From the NCBI GenBank assembly GCA_964017145.1, contig OZ024840.1:1612001-1676000 (forward strand): DNA of 64,000 bases. The letters run 5' to 3'. Shown here piece after piece: positions 1 through 11,345 of this stretch (position 1 is its first letter; every line of letters begins with the position of its first letter). Source of the DNA: Agrocybe praecox (lineage: Eukaryota; Basidiomycota; Agaricomycetes; Agaricales; Agrocybaceae). A program made the translations under genes and the position numbers. Under the pieces are notes generated by a model. That model was not told the origin of the DNA and searched no databases. It saw only the letters and a list, made by a program, of their open reading frames with translations.

Positions 1-25
1 CCTTTCGATCGTACCAACATTCCAA

Positions 26-869
26 ATGGCGCACCCCACACTTGAACATGAGATCTCTGAGACCTCATCTTTATCTTCCACCATGGCCTCCTCAAACACT
101 GAATATTCCAACGGCGACCAAGACATCGTCAGCGAGCAGCTTGGAGTAGCAAAGACAGTCCTGTTGCAAGCGGTGGAAATCCTGGATAACCATCTGACTT
201 CTGACGAACAACTTACCGTTCATTCAAAATATCTTCCGGGCTCTACTATTGGTAAGAAGCCCGTTTACGACAAGTCTGATCTTCAAATTCATTATGATTT
301 TGACGTAGGGAAACATCTTCGTCATGCGCGGGACCACTATACATTATTGCTGGATTGCATGCAAAGCACGGCCCCTAGAGAATTATCCTATGACACTAGA
401 ATTCGTAACACCCCTATGGAGACCAGTCGCGAAGGTGCAAGAGTTTCATTGCTTGATACGGTCAAGCGTTTAGAAGAACTCGTCCCGACGACGAATTTCG
501 ACGAAGAGATTACGCTGCATGCTATTACCCCACACATGCATTCCTTCCGGACTACTATTGGGCGCGAAGTAAGTCCGTTCTTCTCCTTTGCGGATGTTAT
601 TTACTAATGGCGAGAAGTTGTGGTTCGCCAGCTTGCATTGTGTGCATCATTGGTCAATGGTAAGTTACTCCTGAACAAGTACCAATTGCTCTCTCCTGAC
701 TTTTGTGTTCAGGTGCGCGTCATTGCCGGAGAAATGGTGGGTGATTCCGCTCGATCTCAATTAACAAGATTAGCTTATGGGTGAGAAGGGTATACAACTG
801 GCAGAAGAATTTGGCTTTGCCCCATCCACACTTGTATATCAGGGTGAATCAAAGCGCTCAGCACATTGA
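26..869 (+). CDS. DinB-like four-helix-bundle protein
   Basis: Four exons (26-568, 615-659, 713-736, 789-869) join in frame to give about 230 residues. The protein resembles the DinB/YfiT-like superfamily, small helical bundles that bind a metal through histidines. Seen in the sequence: IGKHLRHARDHYTLLLD after a variable Ser/Thr-rich N-terminus, and LHCVHHWSMVRVIAGE near the end; this spread of histidines is what I use for the assignment. The first intron has a GTAAGT donor and a CTAAT branch-like site. Keeping it would stop the protein soon after residue 181, before the second histidine cluster. The ATG at 26 is the first in frame, but the window starts only 25 bases upstream, so a further upstream exon cannot be excluded. 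Substrate and pathway are unknown. The fold call is from memory of related fungal proteins. Confidence 0.7.
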
Positions 870-1197
870 GCAATCAGCCGCTGACCAACTTGGTAGATCG
901 TGAGGCACCTCTTGGAAAGGGTAAATTGTAGATAGGATGACCAGGGTGGTATAATTTTTAGTAAATGTATGGTATCTAATCGTACTAATAGTTGTTGTAC
1001 GTTAATATCTTATATACTCCCTGCCATGGCCCATGACGCAAAGTCTTGCTTGAGTCAAATGCCGTCGCCAAATAAAAACCTCGTGGGACCTGCCGCTCGC
1101 GTCGACTGTGTACCAGTTCGTCCAATTTGTCATAAACAACACCTCTTTCTTGCTCTAAAATTAATGCGATAATACCAACACCGCAACCACTACCACA
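870..1197. other. intergenic, RPD3 promoter side
   Basis: Between the DinB-like stop and the RPD3 start. It holds the 3' flank of the first gene and the upstream region of RPD3, with short CA-rich runs just before the ATG at 1198. I see no gene and no clear TATA box. Confidence 0.5.
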
Positions 1198-3585
1198 ATG
1201 GCTTCTGCAAAAATGATTCCACTGGATGGGGAGACTCAAAAGAAACGTGTCGTATGTACCTCTCATATCTGGGTTTCTTTTCAATGATTGTATGCTGGAC
1301 AGCTCTGGCTGATTGACGCCTATGCCGTTTAGTGCTACTTTTTCGATTCTGATGTTGGGGGGTTCCACTATGGCCCCGGCCATCCGTAAGTACACTTTGT
1401 TCGCTACTTACACGCTTCACATGTTTAAATTTCATGTGTGGCATAGGATGAAGCCAACGCGCATACGTATGTGTCACTCTCTGGTCATGAACTATGGTCT
1501 CTATAAGAAGATGGAAATTTTTGTCAGTTCCAAGTATTTGGATTTAATGCCCGTGTATCTTATTAGACCCATTCTCATATATACAGAGGGCGAAACCTGC
1601 CACAAAACGCGAAATGACGCAGTTTCATTCGGACGAATATGTAGATTTTCTGAGTCGCATTACTCCAAGCAACATGAACTCGTTCGTCAAAGAACAACAC
1701 AAATGTAAGTTTGTTTCCAGATAATCTAGTCTAGTACCGTGCTTAAACTCGGACAGACAATGTGGGGGATGATTGTCCTGTTTTCGACGGTCTTTTCGAA
1801 TATTGCTCCATCTCAGCCGGAGGATCTATGGGTAAATTTAATATATTCCTCCGCAATGCTAGAACTTAACAATTCATTGGATAACAGAGGGCGCTGCCCG
1901 TCTCAGTCGCGATAAATGCGATATCGCCGTTAACTGGGCAGGAGGTCTTCACCATGCTAAGAAGAGCGAGGCCAGCGGATTTTGCTATGTCAATGGTTCG
2001 TTTGTTTTACACCTAAACACCATTTATCGTCTAATTTTCTGGTTTTAAGACATCGTTCTGGGTATTTTGGAACTACTTAGGTATTTTCACTTGATTTGTG
2101 TCATGCCTAATTCTCCCTGAGAATGTGTCTACAGATATCATACCAGAGTTTTGTACATCGACATCGACGTCCATCATGGTGATGGTGTAGAAGAAGCTTT
2201 CTACACGACGGACAGAGTAATGACTGTCAGCTTCCATAAGTATGGGGAATACTTCCCTGGTACTGGAGAACTCCGAGTGTGTTTGATTCCTACTCACTCA
2301 GATTACCCTACTCACTCTAGCCAATAGGACGTCGGAGTCATGAAGGGCAAATATTATGCTCTTAACTTCCCCCTTCGAGACGGAATCTCGGACGAGAACT
2401 ACAAATCCGTGTTTGAACCCGTAAGACAGATTTTTTGTGATATCAAGTGACTATTTTTCACATAATGTCCAGGTTATTAGACAAGTCATGCAATCGTATG
2501 ACCCCTCTGCGATTGTCCTTCAATGTGGAACAGATTCGCTTTCTGGCGATAAATTAGGTTGCCTCAATCTGTCAATGCGAGGTGAGTAGTTTTGCATTCC
2601 ATGTTTATGACACATATGTAAAGTGGTCTGTTCTCTCTTGAAGGACATGCCAACTGTGTGAAGTTTGTCAAATCCTTCAACAAACCTCTATTACTTCTTG
2701 GTGGCGGTGGTTATACCATGCGTAATGTAAGTCGTGCATGGGCGTATGAAACTGGATTAGCAGCGGGTGTGGAGTTGGGACCAGGTAAGTTGTGATGAAA
2801 TACATCTTCGGATACTATTGAACCTTTTTGACAGAAATCCCTGCCAATGAATATTACGAATACTTCGGGCCAGACTATGAACTTGACGTCAAGTCATCCA
2901 ACGCCGATGACATGAACAGTCCTGCGTATCTCGAACGGGTAAAGCGGATTGTGCTTGAAAACTTGAGACACGCTGGAGGCCCCCCTAGTGTCCAGATGTC
3001 AGGTATTTAACATCCTTTTCTTCGCTAAACGTCGAAACCATCCTCACACCATCTTAAGATATACCCTCTTTGCCTATTGACGAGATACTGGAGGATCCCA
3101 ATGCAGACGAAGATCTTATTGAACCCAACGAAAGAAGACCAATGCGCTTATTGGATTCTCGGATACAAGCAGATGGTGAACTATCAGACTCTGACGATGA
3201 GGGTGAAGGAGGTCGCAGAGATCACTCAAGCAAACGTGACAAGGACACTGAAGAAGAAAGCACGGGTGGGACCCACAAATTTGGCATGGGTGGTGGGATC
3301 TTGAATTCGGGTGGCTTGAACACTCACGGTGCTGGACCTAGCGGTCATACAACTGCAGTGCGGATTTTATCGGCTACTTCGAAAGACTTGAGCAGCATGG
3401 ACGTCGACAGCCCCTCCGCTGAGAGCAATACGGGTGGTTCTGAAACCGCGCCTGCAGCTACCAACGGGAAATCCAATGGCTCTGCAGCTGAGTCTGACGC
3501 TTCTACACCCGCTTCCGTTGCAATGAATGGGGAAGCAATTGGGTCGCCGAGTGACGATAAAATGGCTGTGGACACTGCGTCGTAG
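1198..3585 (+). CDS. RPD3: class I histone deacetylase Rpd3
   Basis: Zinc-dependent lysine deacetylase acting on histone tails in the nucleus; in fungi it is the catalytic subunit of the Rpd3L and Rpd3S co-repressor complexes. Many exons splice into a full class I catalytic domain: [18 protein letters not shown] at the start, [18 protein letters not shown] next, then the active-site histidine pair in [19 protein letters not shown], the metal-binding aspartate in [17 protein letters not shown], and the glycine-rich GGGGYTMRN with the catalytic tyrosine. The usual domain is followed by an acidic, Ser-rich tail from about 3070 onward, containing [11 protein letters not shown], which is common in fungal orthologues. 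Exon 1 is 1198-1251 and exon 2 is 1333-1385; about a dozen short introns follow, including one exon of only some 30 bases near 2050. All catalytic motifs are present. An Rxt2-like partner subunit lies at 17453-18573. Confidence 0.96.
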
Positions 3586-3891
3586 TTTAATTCTTATCTT
3601 TTGGGTTGTTCTGTAAATTGCTATATCAGCTGTATCTTTTTAGGTTGTGTACGTTAATGAATTTTTGCTCGAATCAACGCTCTTGAAAGTTATAATGTTT
3701 TGGATTTTTGGAAAGGAGGAAAGCTCCTATCAGGCCGCACGTGACAGTCGCGAGTCACGATCACTAATTAAAGACCGTGGCCAAAAGTGTGTCAGATCCG
3801 TTTCTTTTCTTTTATTCACAATATTGACTCGGAAGGAGTGAAGTCTGCCTCAATATATTAATACTGTATACCCTATCATAAATCAAACAGG
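3586..3891. other. intergenic, RPD3 to RAD14
   Basis: The RPD3 3' flank and RAD14 upstream region. It is AT-rich towards 3860, with tracts such as AATATATTAATACTGTATA shortly before the start at 3892 that could serve as a core promoter. No gene is visible. Confidence 0.45.
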
Positions 3892-5070
3892 ATGAGCGAT
3901 AATACACCAAGGCCTTCGACCCCGCCTCGACGAGCGCTCGATGCTTCGGCACTGCAATCCACCCCCGAACACATTAAGCAAATTGAAATTAATCGGCTGA
4001 AAGGTGCACGTTCTTCAGTTACGCTTTACTCTCAATATTTAACCATCTCAATAAACAGCCAAGGCTGCTCAGCGTCAGAAGGAGCAAAATGCATCATCCT
4101 CTTCGGTCGTCAACCCTAATAACAAGCGACCTCTCAGTGCAACTCCTGGAAAACAAGCTGAATCCTCGGCGTCTTCCTCCAAACCACTGCAGCGCGACTC
4201 CAGACTGGGGACATATTTCGAATATGACTTGTCGAAAATGGTCAATTCCAAGGGTGGTTTTCTCATGGATGAAGGGAGCAAAGTGGATGAAGAACTAAGG
4301 CGCCGGGAGAAAGAACGCGAAAGGCAAAGAGAGGTGCATAATTTGGACATATGTATGCTGTTTTCAGGCCCTCGATCTCCTACATACTTCTAACTGCCGT
4401 TTATAAACCTTCTAGCTATGTTCCTTGATCCCGAGCTCAATCAAAAATGCCGAGAGTGTAGTTCTATGGACATTGACCCTGTCTACTTGAAAGCCTTCAA
4501 GTGTGTCGTCTGCAAACCCTGCCAGAACAAATACCAGGAGAAATACAGTCTTCTGACAAAAACGGAGTGTAAAACAGTATGTTCAATCAATCTTTTTTTT
4601 TCTAAACGACTTTGAGTTAATGCATTTGGCAGGACTATCTATTAACGGATCGTCAGTTCCTTCCTACTTATTCCCAATTTCTCTTCTAATTAAAGCCATA
4701 TTTAGCCGAGATGAGAGACGAAGAAGCCATGCCGCATCTGTTGAAGGCAAATCCACATGCAGCGACATACGCAAACATGATGTTGTTCTTGAGATACCAA
4801 GTGGAAGACTTTGCTTGGAAAAAATGGGGATCACCCGAGGCTTTGGACGAGGAGTTTGAAAAAAGAACGGCGGAGAAGAAAAAGAAAAAGAATAAAAAGT
4901 TCGAGCAGAGCCTAAAGGATCTTCGTAAACGCACAAAGGAGGGCATCTGGCAACGGCGTAAAGATGCAGAACACAAACACGTCTTCAGCCAAGTCCAAGG
5001 TCTACGAGACGGTGTCGGTGAACAAGTGTGCCATGAATGTGGTTTTACGATCGAGGTCGAAGAACTTTGA
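3892..5070 (+). CDS. RAD14: XPA/Rad14 nucleotide-excision-repair protein
   Basis: Damage-verification factor of nucleotide excision repair, binding DNA and TFIIH/RPA in the nucleus. The zinc finger reads CREC, then 17 residues, then CKPC, exactly the XPA spacing C-x2-C-x17-C-x2-C; it sits in an exon near 4418-4580. Upstream are a Pro/Ser-rich N-terminus and the block LGTYFEYDLSKMVNSKGGF, which is typical of XPA/Rad14. Downstream is the DNA-binding extension with LLTDPEMRDEE and MLFLRYQVEDFAWKKWGSPE, then a very basic coiled stretch (TAEKKKKKNKKFEQS) and a C-terminal CHECGF. The introns are short and all needed to keep frame; the first is a GTGCAC donor just after the IEINRLK block. The gene looks intact. 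It is co-directional with RPD3, 306 bases downstream. Confidence 0.93.
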
Positions 5071-5515
5071 TTTCATATGAATTCGCCGTCGACTGTCATG
5101 GGCGGATGTCATGGCTAAGCGCAACTACCGCAAAGCTATCGACATTATCGACCTCTGAGTTCCCTCCGGTGCTTATGTAGCGACCGCCGCTTGTGGAAAC
5201 CCGCAATTGGAGCTCTCAAAACACGCCACAAAGTCCTCCTGCTTTCTGGATCCTTACTTCAAACCCGGTATTACACGGAGGGATCATTAAAATGCTGCCT
5301 TAGATGTAGACCGTAGTAGTCATACTCATAAAGAGACTTGCAGACACTGGTCGGTCTACGGTTGTACCGGCATCCGGCAAAGTTGTACCGGTAGCAATAA
5401 TCATTATACTTCCGAATCGGTCGCTATATATGTGCGGCTCGTTTGCGGTTGGGCCGTAACTTTCACCAGCCTCTCACACTCCCCATCCACTCTTTTCTCA
5501 AAAGCACTCGACATC
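5071..5515. other. intergenic, thioesterase promoter
   Basis: No gene. It carries a 10-base direct repeat GTTGTACCGG at 5361-5370 and 5382-5391 (spacing 21 bases) and a TATA box at 5425-5431 ahead of the thioesterase start. The Leu- and Ser-rich stretch open from 5432 is out of frame with the thioesterase and is leader sequence. Confidence 0.55.
5425..5431 (+). promoter_or_regulatory. TATA box of thioesterase gene
   Basis: TATATAT lies 85-91 bases before the thioesterase ATG. It follows the GTTGTACCGG direct repeat by about 33 bases, an arrangement that suggests an upstream activator or repressor site plus core promoter. This is assigned from position and sequence only. Confidence 0.5.
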
Positions 5516-7042
5516 ATGGGAGAAATCACAAACGATGGAATGAATCAGGTAGAACACGAACAAATTTCAACGTCTCTCGAAGTAGAGCAAATTGAAGTGA
5601 ATCTTTTTCGGTCCAAATCCTTATGGCTGCCCCTGTTTGCTCGAGGCGTCTTTGGAGGGTATGTCAATCTTGGAAATCACTGCTGCGTAGAATCCAAATA
5701 GACCTTGAATAGCCAGGTTATCAGTCAAGCTCTTGTCTCGGCGACCAATTGTGTGAAGCCTGAATTTGCATTGCATGTAAGCCTCCATTACTTTAGTTAT
5801 TGACGACAGATGCTGACTGCCACTTATAGTCCTTACATGTACGTCTTCGATTAAAGCACTTTCTCAGCGGGCCAACAATCCATGCAGTGTTACTTTTTGA
5901 CAAGTGCTTCCCCGTCAACGCCTATCGTGTATAGTGTCGAACGGCTTCGAGATGGAAGGTCATACGTCACTCGCTCCGTGAAAGCTGTTCAAAATGGCAG
6001 CATCATATTTCATATGTTATGTTCGTTCCAAAAACCTGAGCCGTGGCAGCCAACCCATCAATGGACTATGCCCGACGTTCCCACTCCGGAGGAGTGTGAA
6101 GACGAAGAAGTAGCGTATGCACGCATCATCCAGGATCCAAAATCGCAACCCAAATTAATCAAATTCTTCCAAGAACGATTGGGTGTAAGTCCACTGTGTA
6201 ATCCACAGTCTTCCAAAATAACGAGTCTTTTCTTACCAGGAACGTTCCAAAAGTCCTATCGCAATCAGAAGTGCAGAGCTGCACCATGTCAATAAAGAAG
6301 GTACGGTGCGGTACTCGTACTGGATGAAAGCTCGGGATATTCCTCGATATGAAGCTCCTTTTCAAAAAGTACAGTATATCATATCCAATTCTCTTCTCTC
6401 GATAGTTATTGACATATACGATCTTCCGCAGTGTATCCTTGCATACGAGTCCGATTTGAACTTGTGCGTCTTCCTTCTATAGCTCGCGAGACGCTCGTGA
6501 TTTACAGAAAAGTAACTTTGGGATAGTATTTCGGCCGCTTCACGGATAATGGGACTAAAACGGGGCGGCAGTGGTCCGAATTCTCTGAGCATGAATGTAC
6601 AGTGTCCTCCTCTTTATTTTTCCTAGAACTCTGCTAACTGTACCCCCAGTCCACTCTTGATCATTCGATATGGTTCTACGAGTGAGGATATTAGAGGTTC
6701 TCGAAGCATATTATCGTGTCTAAACTTTATTTTAGCAACGATTTCGACGCAGGAGACTGGCTATTATACGACGTAAGTACTAGAGCAATTCTTTTTCCTG
6801 AGGTCACCTCACAAATTTTTGTTTTTAGATTGAATGCCCTCGTGCAGGTTCTGGACGAGCAATGGTCCACGGAAGAGTAAGTTCATAAATGGACACGGTC
6901 ACTCAATCTTCAAGTGTACTGAACATATCTCTAGATGTTTACAAGAACTGGCAATTTAGTGGCCGTTATGTCTCAGGAAGGTGTCGTACGCGCCAATGTC
7001 AGAGGACCCGAAGAAAATGACGCGGCCAAACCCAAACTATGA
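5516..7042 (+). CDS. TES1: peroxisomal acyl-CoA thioesterase II
   Basis: Hydrolyses acyl-CoA to free fatty acid and CoA, probably in peroxisomes during beta-oxidation (TesB/ACOT8/Tes1 family, a double hot-dog fold). Visible family blocks, in order: FRSKSLWLPLFARGVFGG followed by QVISQALVSA, HCYFLTSASPSTPIVY, VERLRDGRSYVTRSVKA, TLDHSIWFYE carrying the family aspartate, and a C-terminal block with MSQEGVVRANVRGP carrying the family glutamine. The last three residues are PKL, a known variant of the peroxisomal targeting signal 1 (SKL type). The gene is broken by many introns of roughly 50-70 bases. The start chosen is the ATG at 5516, the first in frame after the TATA box at 5425. The catalytic Asp and Gln are present; the Ser/Thr of the triad is not assigned by eye. 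Confidence 0.9.
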
Positions 7043-9095
7043 ATGACGCTTATTTTACCCTCTCATCGTCTTTCTCGATATTTACTCGACACGCTGAGGC
7101 CATGCTCTGCAATATAGATTAACTAACATAATGATTCGTCTAATTGGTTCTCCACCTACATTCAAGTCTGCTTGTACTGGAATGATCGAGGCTTGAACTG
7201 TACGTTTTAAAAAATAATTTACTTACGCTCATAACCTCCATAGAATCTTACTGTGTATCAAATAAATGGACATTTATATCCAGACGTGTCTTCATGCATG
7301 GCCCACTCCAGTTACCTGTTCTAAATTCCGTCCCAAAACTCCAGAAAACATGCGATCCATGCATTCTTCAATTCTGCAGTTGACGTTCTTGGAGTTTGAA
7401 TATTGATGCTTTACGTTTTCCCTGATAGTACGAAATGAATCCCAAATATTATGGACATTGCTTATTGTCTCTTGCCTTCTCTACCATCACTTTCTTCGTT
7501 TTATCCGCTTGGGACCGCGTACATGCGCACTAGCAAAGGCAAGTATACTAGTAACCGCCGCCGGACCCACTCTACTTATGACAATGCCGTAGTTGAGCCT
7601 ACGTATCTGTGCCAATACAAAGAAGCGTTAACCATGTCTTCGGCGCTACACGTATATAAGGCCATGCGGATTGCTTATTGACATCTCAATTGAAGTCCAT
7701 TTTAATTTTTAAAAGATGTCCTAAGTCCTCCTTAGAGATGAGAAGATCGCGAAGGCTGTTTTCAATCAAAATTGACCATCGGGTGTGTACTTCCCAAAGA
7801 CAATAAGCATGCAAAGTTTAACCGGGCTCTTGCGTCTGATTTCTATTCGCGTTGGCTGAGGCCATGTAGCTCAAGAGCCGAGCTTTTATATCATAAAGTA
7901 ACGTACTTTTAATCTCGCATGCATGCGTGAAAGCCCGTGGTAAATTATAAAGTAAGAAAAACCTGTCTAACGCGGATTGATCAGGCGGGCACATTTCTCT
8001 GATCTTGATTCTTGAACTATGTAGTAATTACATTAGTAAGTCGCGCTCTCGCCTAGATTCGGAATTGAGTCGGTGGGTTCTTTCATGCAAATATCGAGAA
8101 GAAGGTGAAGAAGCAAAGGAGAAAGCGCCTACCCGCCGCAGAACATCCGATCGCGCGCAACGTCTTTCACTAGTAACCATGGCGCGTACGCACAATAGTC
8201 TACTCTACCGGCATTCATCGCTATAGCGCTAGCGAAATGATTGCGTCGAGATATCTCCAGGACGAACAAGAATATCATACTTCGAGAAGCCTTTTGTAAG
8301 CGGTAGTTGAACGGTAGTACATGGTCGACATAGTCGAAAGACAAAGAATAGGACATACATAGGACAAGGGTCGACCTTTCGGTATTAATAGATTCGATGT
8401 CTAGATGTGGGATAATCAAGATATCGTAAAGCCTAGGAACCTTCTTCATATGCTATGTACGTGTATCCCTGGTTTTCCTCTACCCAACGCTCGGAAAAAC
8501 AAGGATATCCTTTTGGTTTTGTTGGAAATCAGGACATAGAGCCTCGACAGAAACTTTCCCATGGTGTCTAATTGATAGAAGGTTCGGTTCTGCGTTAACG
8601 TACTTTACTCAACTCTCTTCAGCGCCCAAATGTGCGTGATTAGAAAATTTTGATAAGCTCCCTTGTTTATCGATTCAATGAATGTTATTTTGATCGAGGA
8701 AATATTGCTTTTCACAGGTCGTTGGCCACGTAATACTATTCTCTCAGTTCCTCAAGCTTACAATTGTGACGGATTACAAAGGGCAAACAAACTTTTAATG
8801 GTTAAAAGCAAGTAGCTGCGAGCTTAATACACATACAAGAAAGGGAAGGTAATCCATCCCAACAGATTAATATTAATCCATGGTCATCCAGATTGGGTTG
8901 AGGAGTGTGGGGAAAGTATAAAGATCTGACGAAGAACAGGAAACACGAGATGCAATGAAAGCGAGATTGGGATCGTTAAGGACGTGTGTTGGCCATGTGT
9001 AAGTGGTACATGTGCGTGGGCTGGAGGTTTTCAAGGGACCACGTCAGGGGGCAGAGATGTATAACGTAGTAAGTAAGACAAGGAAAGTCTCCAAC
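7043..9095. other. gene-poor stretch
   Basis: About 2 kb without a supportable gene. Open stretches near 7451-7681, 8005-8226 (plus) and 8129-8449 (minus) show no family motifs, no consistent splice structure and ordinary random composition. The right end (about 8800-9095) is the 3' flank of the minus-strand eS27 gene. No tRNA, repeat family or transposon end was recognised. Confidence 0.5.
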
Positions 9096-9582
9096 TTAGT
9101 TCTTTCTACGGAAAGAGCATCCTGGAGTAAACCGGTGAGTTAAATTGTTACAGATGTGAAGAAATGCAGATCTAGAACGCACCCTCAGTCAACCTTGCAC
9201 GTCCACCGGTGGGTTGGCACAGCACGCTCGTGCAGGAAGGGCAGACAACGACAGTCTGGGCATGGGAGAAGACAGTGGTGATGGCGAAGCAGCCTATAAA
9301 CGAACGAGGAAAACATGAGTAACTGTGTTTCCTGGCACAAGACCCCTCTCATCGATCTGGTGGGGTAGTGTGGGTGGAGACAGCTGCCAAAGATGCTCAC
9401 CAGGGCACTTGACGTCCATGAAGTAGGAGTTGGGGGACTGCACAAGACGTTTGAGCTTGTGCTGGCTGGCCTCGAGCTCAGCAGAGGGGTGGAGGAGATC
9501 AACTGCGAGAGTCTTTACAGATTATTCATCAGTACCTTTTTCTGAAAATTTCACACATAAATGGTAGGTTCCAACGCACCAT
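9096..9582 (-). CDS. RPS27: ribosomal protein eS27 (RPS27)
   Basis: Small-subunit ribosomal protein of 83 residues, the normal length for this family. Read on the minus strand with introns at 9513-9579, 9294-9400 and 9122-9182. It contains [34 protein letters not shown] and VVVCPSC, giving the C4 zinc finger at Cys37, Cys40, Cys56 and Cys59, then [18 protein letters not shown]. The first intron falls directly after the ATG codon (9582-9580), so the first coding exon is only three bases; this is a common arrangement in fungal ribosomal protein genes, but it makes the start easy to miss. Strong codon bias (CTC, GTC, AAG) fits high expression. The start could lie elsewhere if the three-base exon is wrong; everything from LAVDLL on is secure. 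Confidence 0.9.
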
Positions 9583-10379
9583 AGTAATGGATTACTTGAA
9601 AGGGGACTTTTGAGATGTATGTGTTAGGCTGAAGACCTTTTTTTTTGTTGGCTTGACGCTGTGAGCTACGAGGGCGGGCGGCAAGTTGTGTGGATAAGTG
9701 AAACAAGGTTTGCGTTTCCCGTCGGACATTTAAAATATAATCTCCGACTGCGGCACCGGCAAATGACTTGCCCAAGTTGACTCCCATCTGTATGTCAGAG
9801 ATTATCATTTTTCGAAGTTGTGCTGGAAACGTAATGAGATCCCGGAAGAACTGAAATCTAGACTCTTGACGCGAAAGAAAACATAAATAGGCTTTTCAGG
9901 GACGATGAGGGATTCAATTTACTCATGGTGTAGCGGATTTCCGGAAGAAGGATAAGAAAAGCCAAGGACCAGAGAAATATTAACAAAGTGTCATGGACAT
10001 AACAATAAGTAAGGAATACAAGGTGTGGGAGATCCAAGGGGTTTATTGTTGTTGTAGTATCCCACGTGTTGCAATTGTACTTTGTACTTCGCCTCACCTT
10101 ATAAGAGAGGATGGCCTTGCTGGATAATGATCAGGACCAGGTTTCCTTTCTCTTTCGCTCTCTCCAGACTAGATTCGTCTCAAATACTTCCGCTGACTCA
10201 TTCCACAGTCCGTAAGTATTCCGGAATATATTATAAACGCCCGCGTCTCATTTTTTTTTTTTGCGATTCAGTCTACCACATTCGCTTTTTGTGCTACTAC
10301 CACTACCACTACTCTCCGCCCACACATCCTCTTCGTTATTACGCTTTCCCCCATCGCCGGACGATAATCTTACGACACA
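9583..10379. other. shared upstream region of RPS27 and BTG gene
   Basis: Divergent spacer between eS27 (minus) and the BTG/Tob gene (plus). It should hold both promoters and 5' leaders. On the plus strand there are a TATA box at 10232-10238, a T-rich run at 10250-10262 and a CT-rich leader up to the ATG at 10380. Open stretches here (for example 9551-9808 minus) show no protein family features. Confidence 0.5.
10232..10238 (+). promoter_or_regulatory. TATA box of BTG/Tob gene
   Basis: TATAAAC lies about 145 bases before the BTG/Tob ATG, followed by a pyrimidine-rich leader. It is assigned from sequence and position only. Confidence 0.4.
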
Positions 10380-11345
10380 ATGGCCTCTACTACTTCCGAG
10401 TCTCTTTCTATCGCTGTCTCTCACGCCGTTGCTTTCCTTACACACAAGCTCGTTGGCTCCTATGTCCCATCTACTCTCCTTAAACTCCAAATGGTTCTCG
10501 AAGCAAACCTCATTGCCCACTACGCCTCTTCCTGGGTCCCCAAGGAGCCTGCTCGAGGTTCGGGCCGCCGCTGCATGACCCTTTCTCCAACTTGTCTCCC
10601 CCCTCGGCCCGTTTGGTCCGCGTGTGCTGCTACCAATGTCCAGTGGTTTGACTGGATGGCCCTCCTCAGCAAAAACGAGTTCGACCTCTTCGTTGACCCA
10701 GGATCCGTCGCCATTCGGAGCCAAGGACAGATTGTCACCGTTTGGTCCGATGTTTCTGCTTTCCAGCAAGTTGCCCAGGTCCAAACTCCCGTTTTCAGCG
10801 AAACCGTGATCAAGGCTCAACTCGCAGCTATTGCCGTACCTCGCAAGACTTTTGCTCAACAAGTTCTTGAAGAGGATACCGAGGAAGAGGAGAAAATATT
10901 CACCATGCTCAACGACGAGATCAGCGCTCCCACATGGACGACCCCCATAATTACACAATTCCCCATCAATGCTCGATCTACTTCTCCCCTTTCCAGTATT
11001 TCCGAGCAGTCGCGCTGCAGCTCTCGTTCTTCGAACTCCAGCTCGTCTGGATTCTCCTTTACTTCGGTTGATACCTCCTCTTCGCGCACCTCCGTCTCCT
11101 CCGACAACAAGAGCGATAGCAGCAACATCAAGCCCTCTCGTCGCGAACGCGCTCGACAGGCCCGTGTCTTCGTTGACACGACCAAGACCGAAGTCACTCC
11201 TTACGACGGCGGGAAGACCACTGTCCTCACCGGCGGTGTTATGCTCGGCGGCGGTCCCAAGACTGCATCCAAGCCCAAATATCTGGCTGCAAAGAACAAC
11301 GCTGCCTTTGGCGCCTCGAGCAGCTGGCGCTCTGTCCGGGCTTAA
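10380..11345 (+). CDS. BTG/Tob anti-proliferative family protein
   Basis: A single exon of 321 residues, unlike its intron-rich neighbours. The N-terminal third is the BTG/Tob domain: AVSHAVAFLTHKLVGSYVP, VLEANLIAHYASSWVPKEPA, then the box A-like RGSGRRCMTLSP, PPRPVWSACAATNVQWFDWM and NEFDLFVDPGSVAIR. In animals these proteins bind the CAF1 deadenylase and promote mRNA decay and growth arrest; the fungal role is inferred from the domain only. The rest is Ser/Thr-rich and low complexity with a basic patch (SRRERARQARVFVDTTKTEV) and a Gly-rich TGGVMLGGGPK block that looks conserved in style. Codon use is strongly C-ending, suggesting good expression. The flanking leader and 3' region are pyrimidine-rich. 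Confidence 0.88.
   Translation: MASTTSESLSIAVSHAVAFLTHKLVGSYVPSTLLKLQMVLEANLIAHYASSWVPKEPARGSGRRCMTLSPTCLPPRPVWSACAATNVQWFDWMALLSKNEFDLFVDPGSVAIRSQGQIVTVWSDVSAFQQVAQVQTPVFSETVIKAQLAAIAVPRKTFAQQVLEEDTEEEEKIFTMLNDEISAPTWTTPIITQFPINARSTSPLSSISEQSRCSSRSSNSSSSGFSFTSVDTSSSRTSVSSDNKSDSSNIKPSRRERARQARVFVDTTKTEVTPYDGGKTTVLTGGVMLGGGPKTASKPKYLAAKNNAAFGASSSWRSVRA

Noticed and set aside
8005..8449. Opposing open frames on both strands in the gap after the thioesterase
   Set aside because: Short, no motifs, no splice-extended model and overlapping each other; ordinary chance frames.
9551..9808. Minus-strand open frame upstream of eS27
   Set aside because: Overlaps the eS27 start region and first intron; has no domain and lies where the promoter and leader should be.
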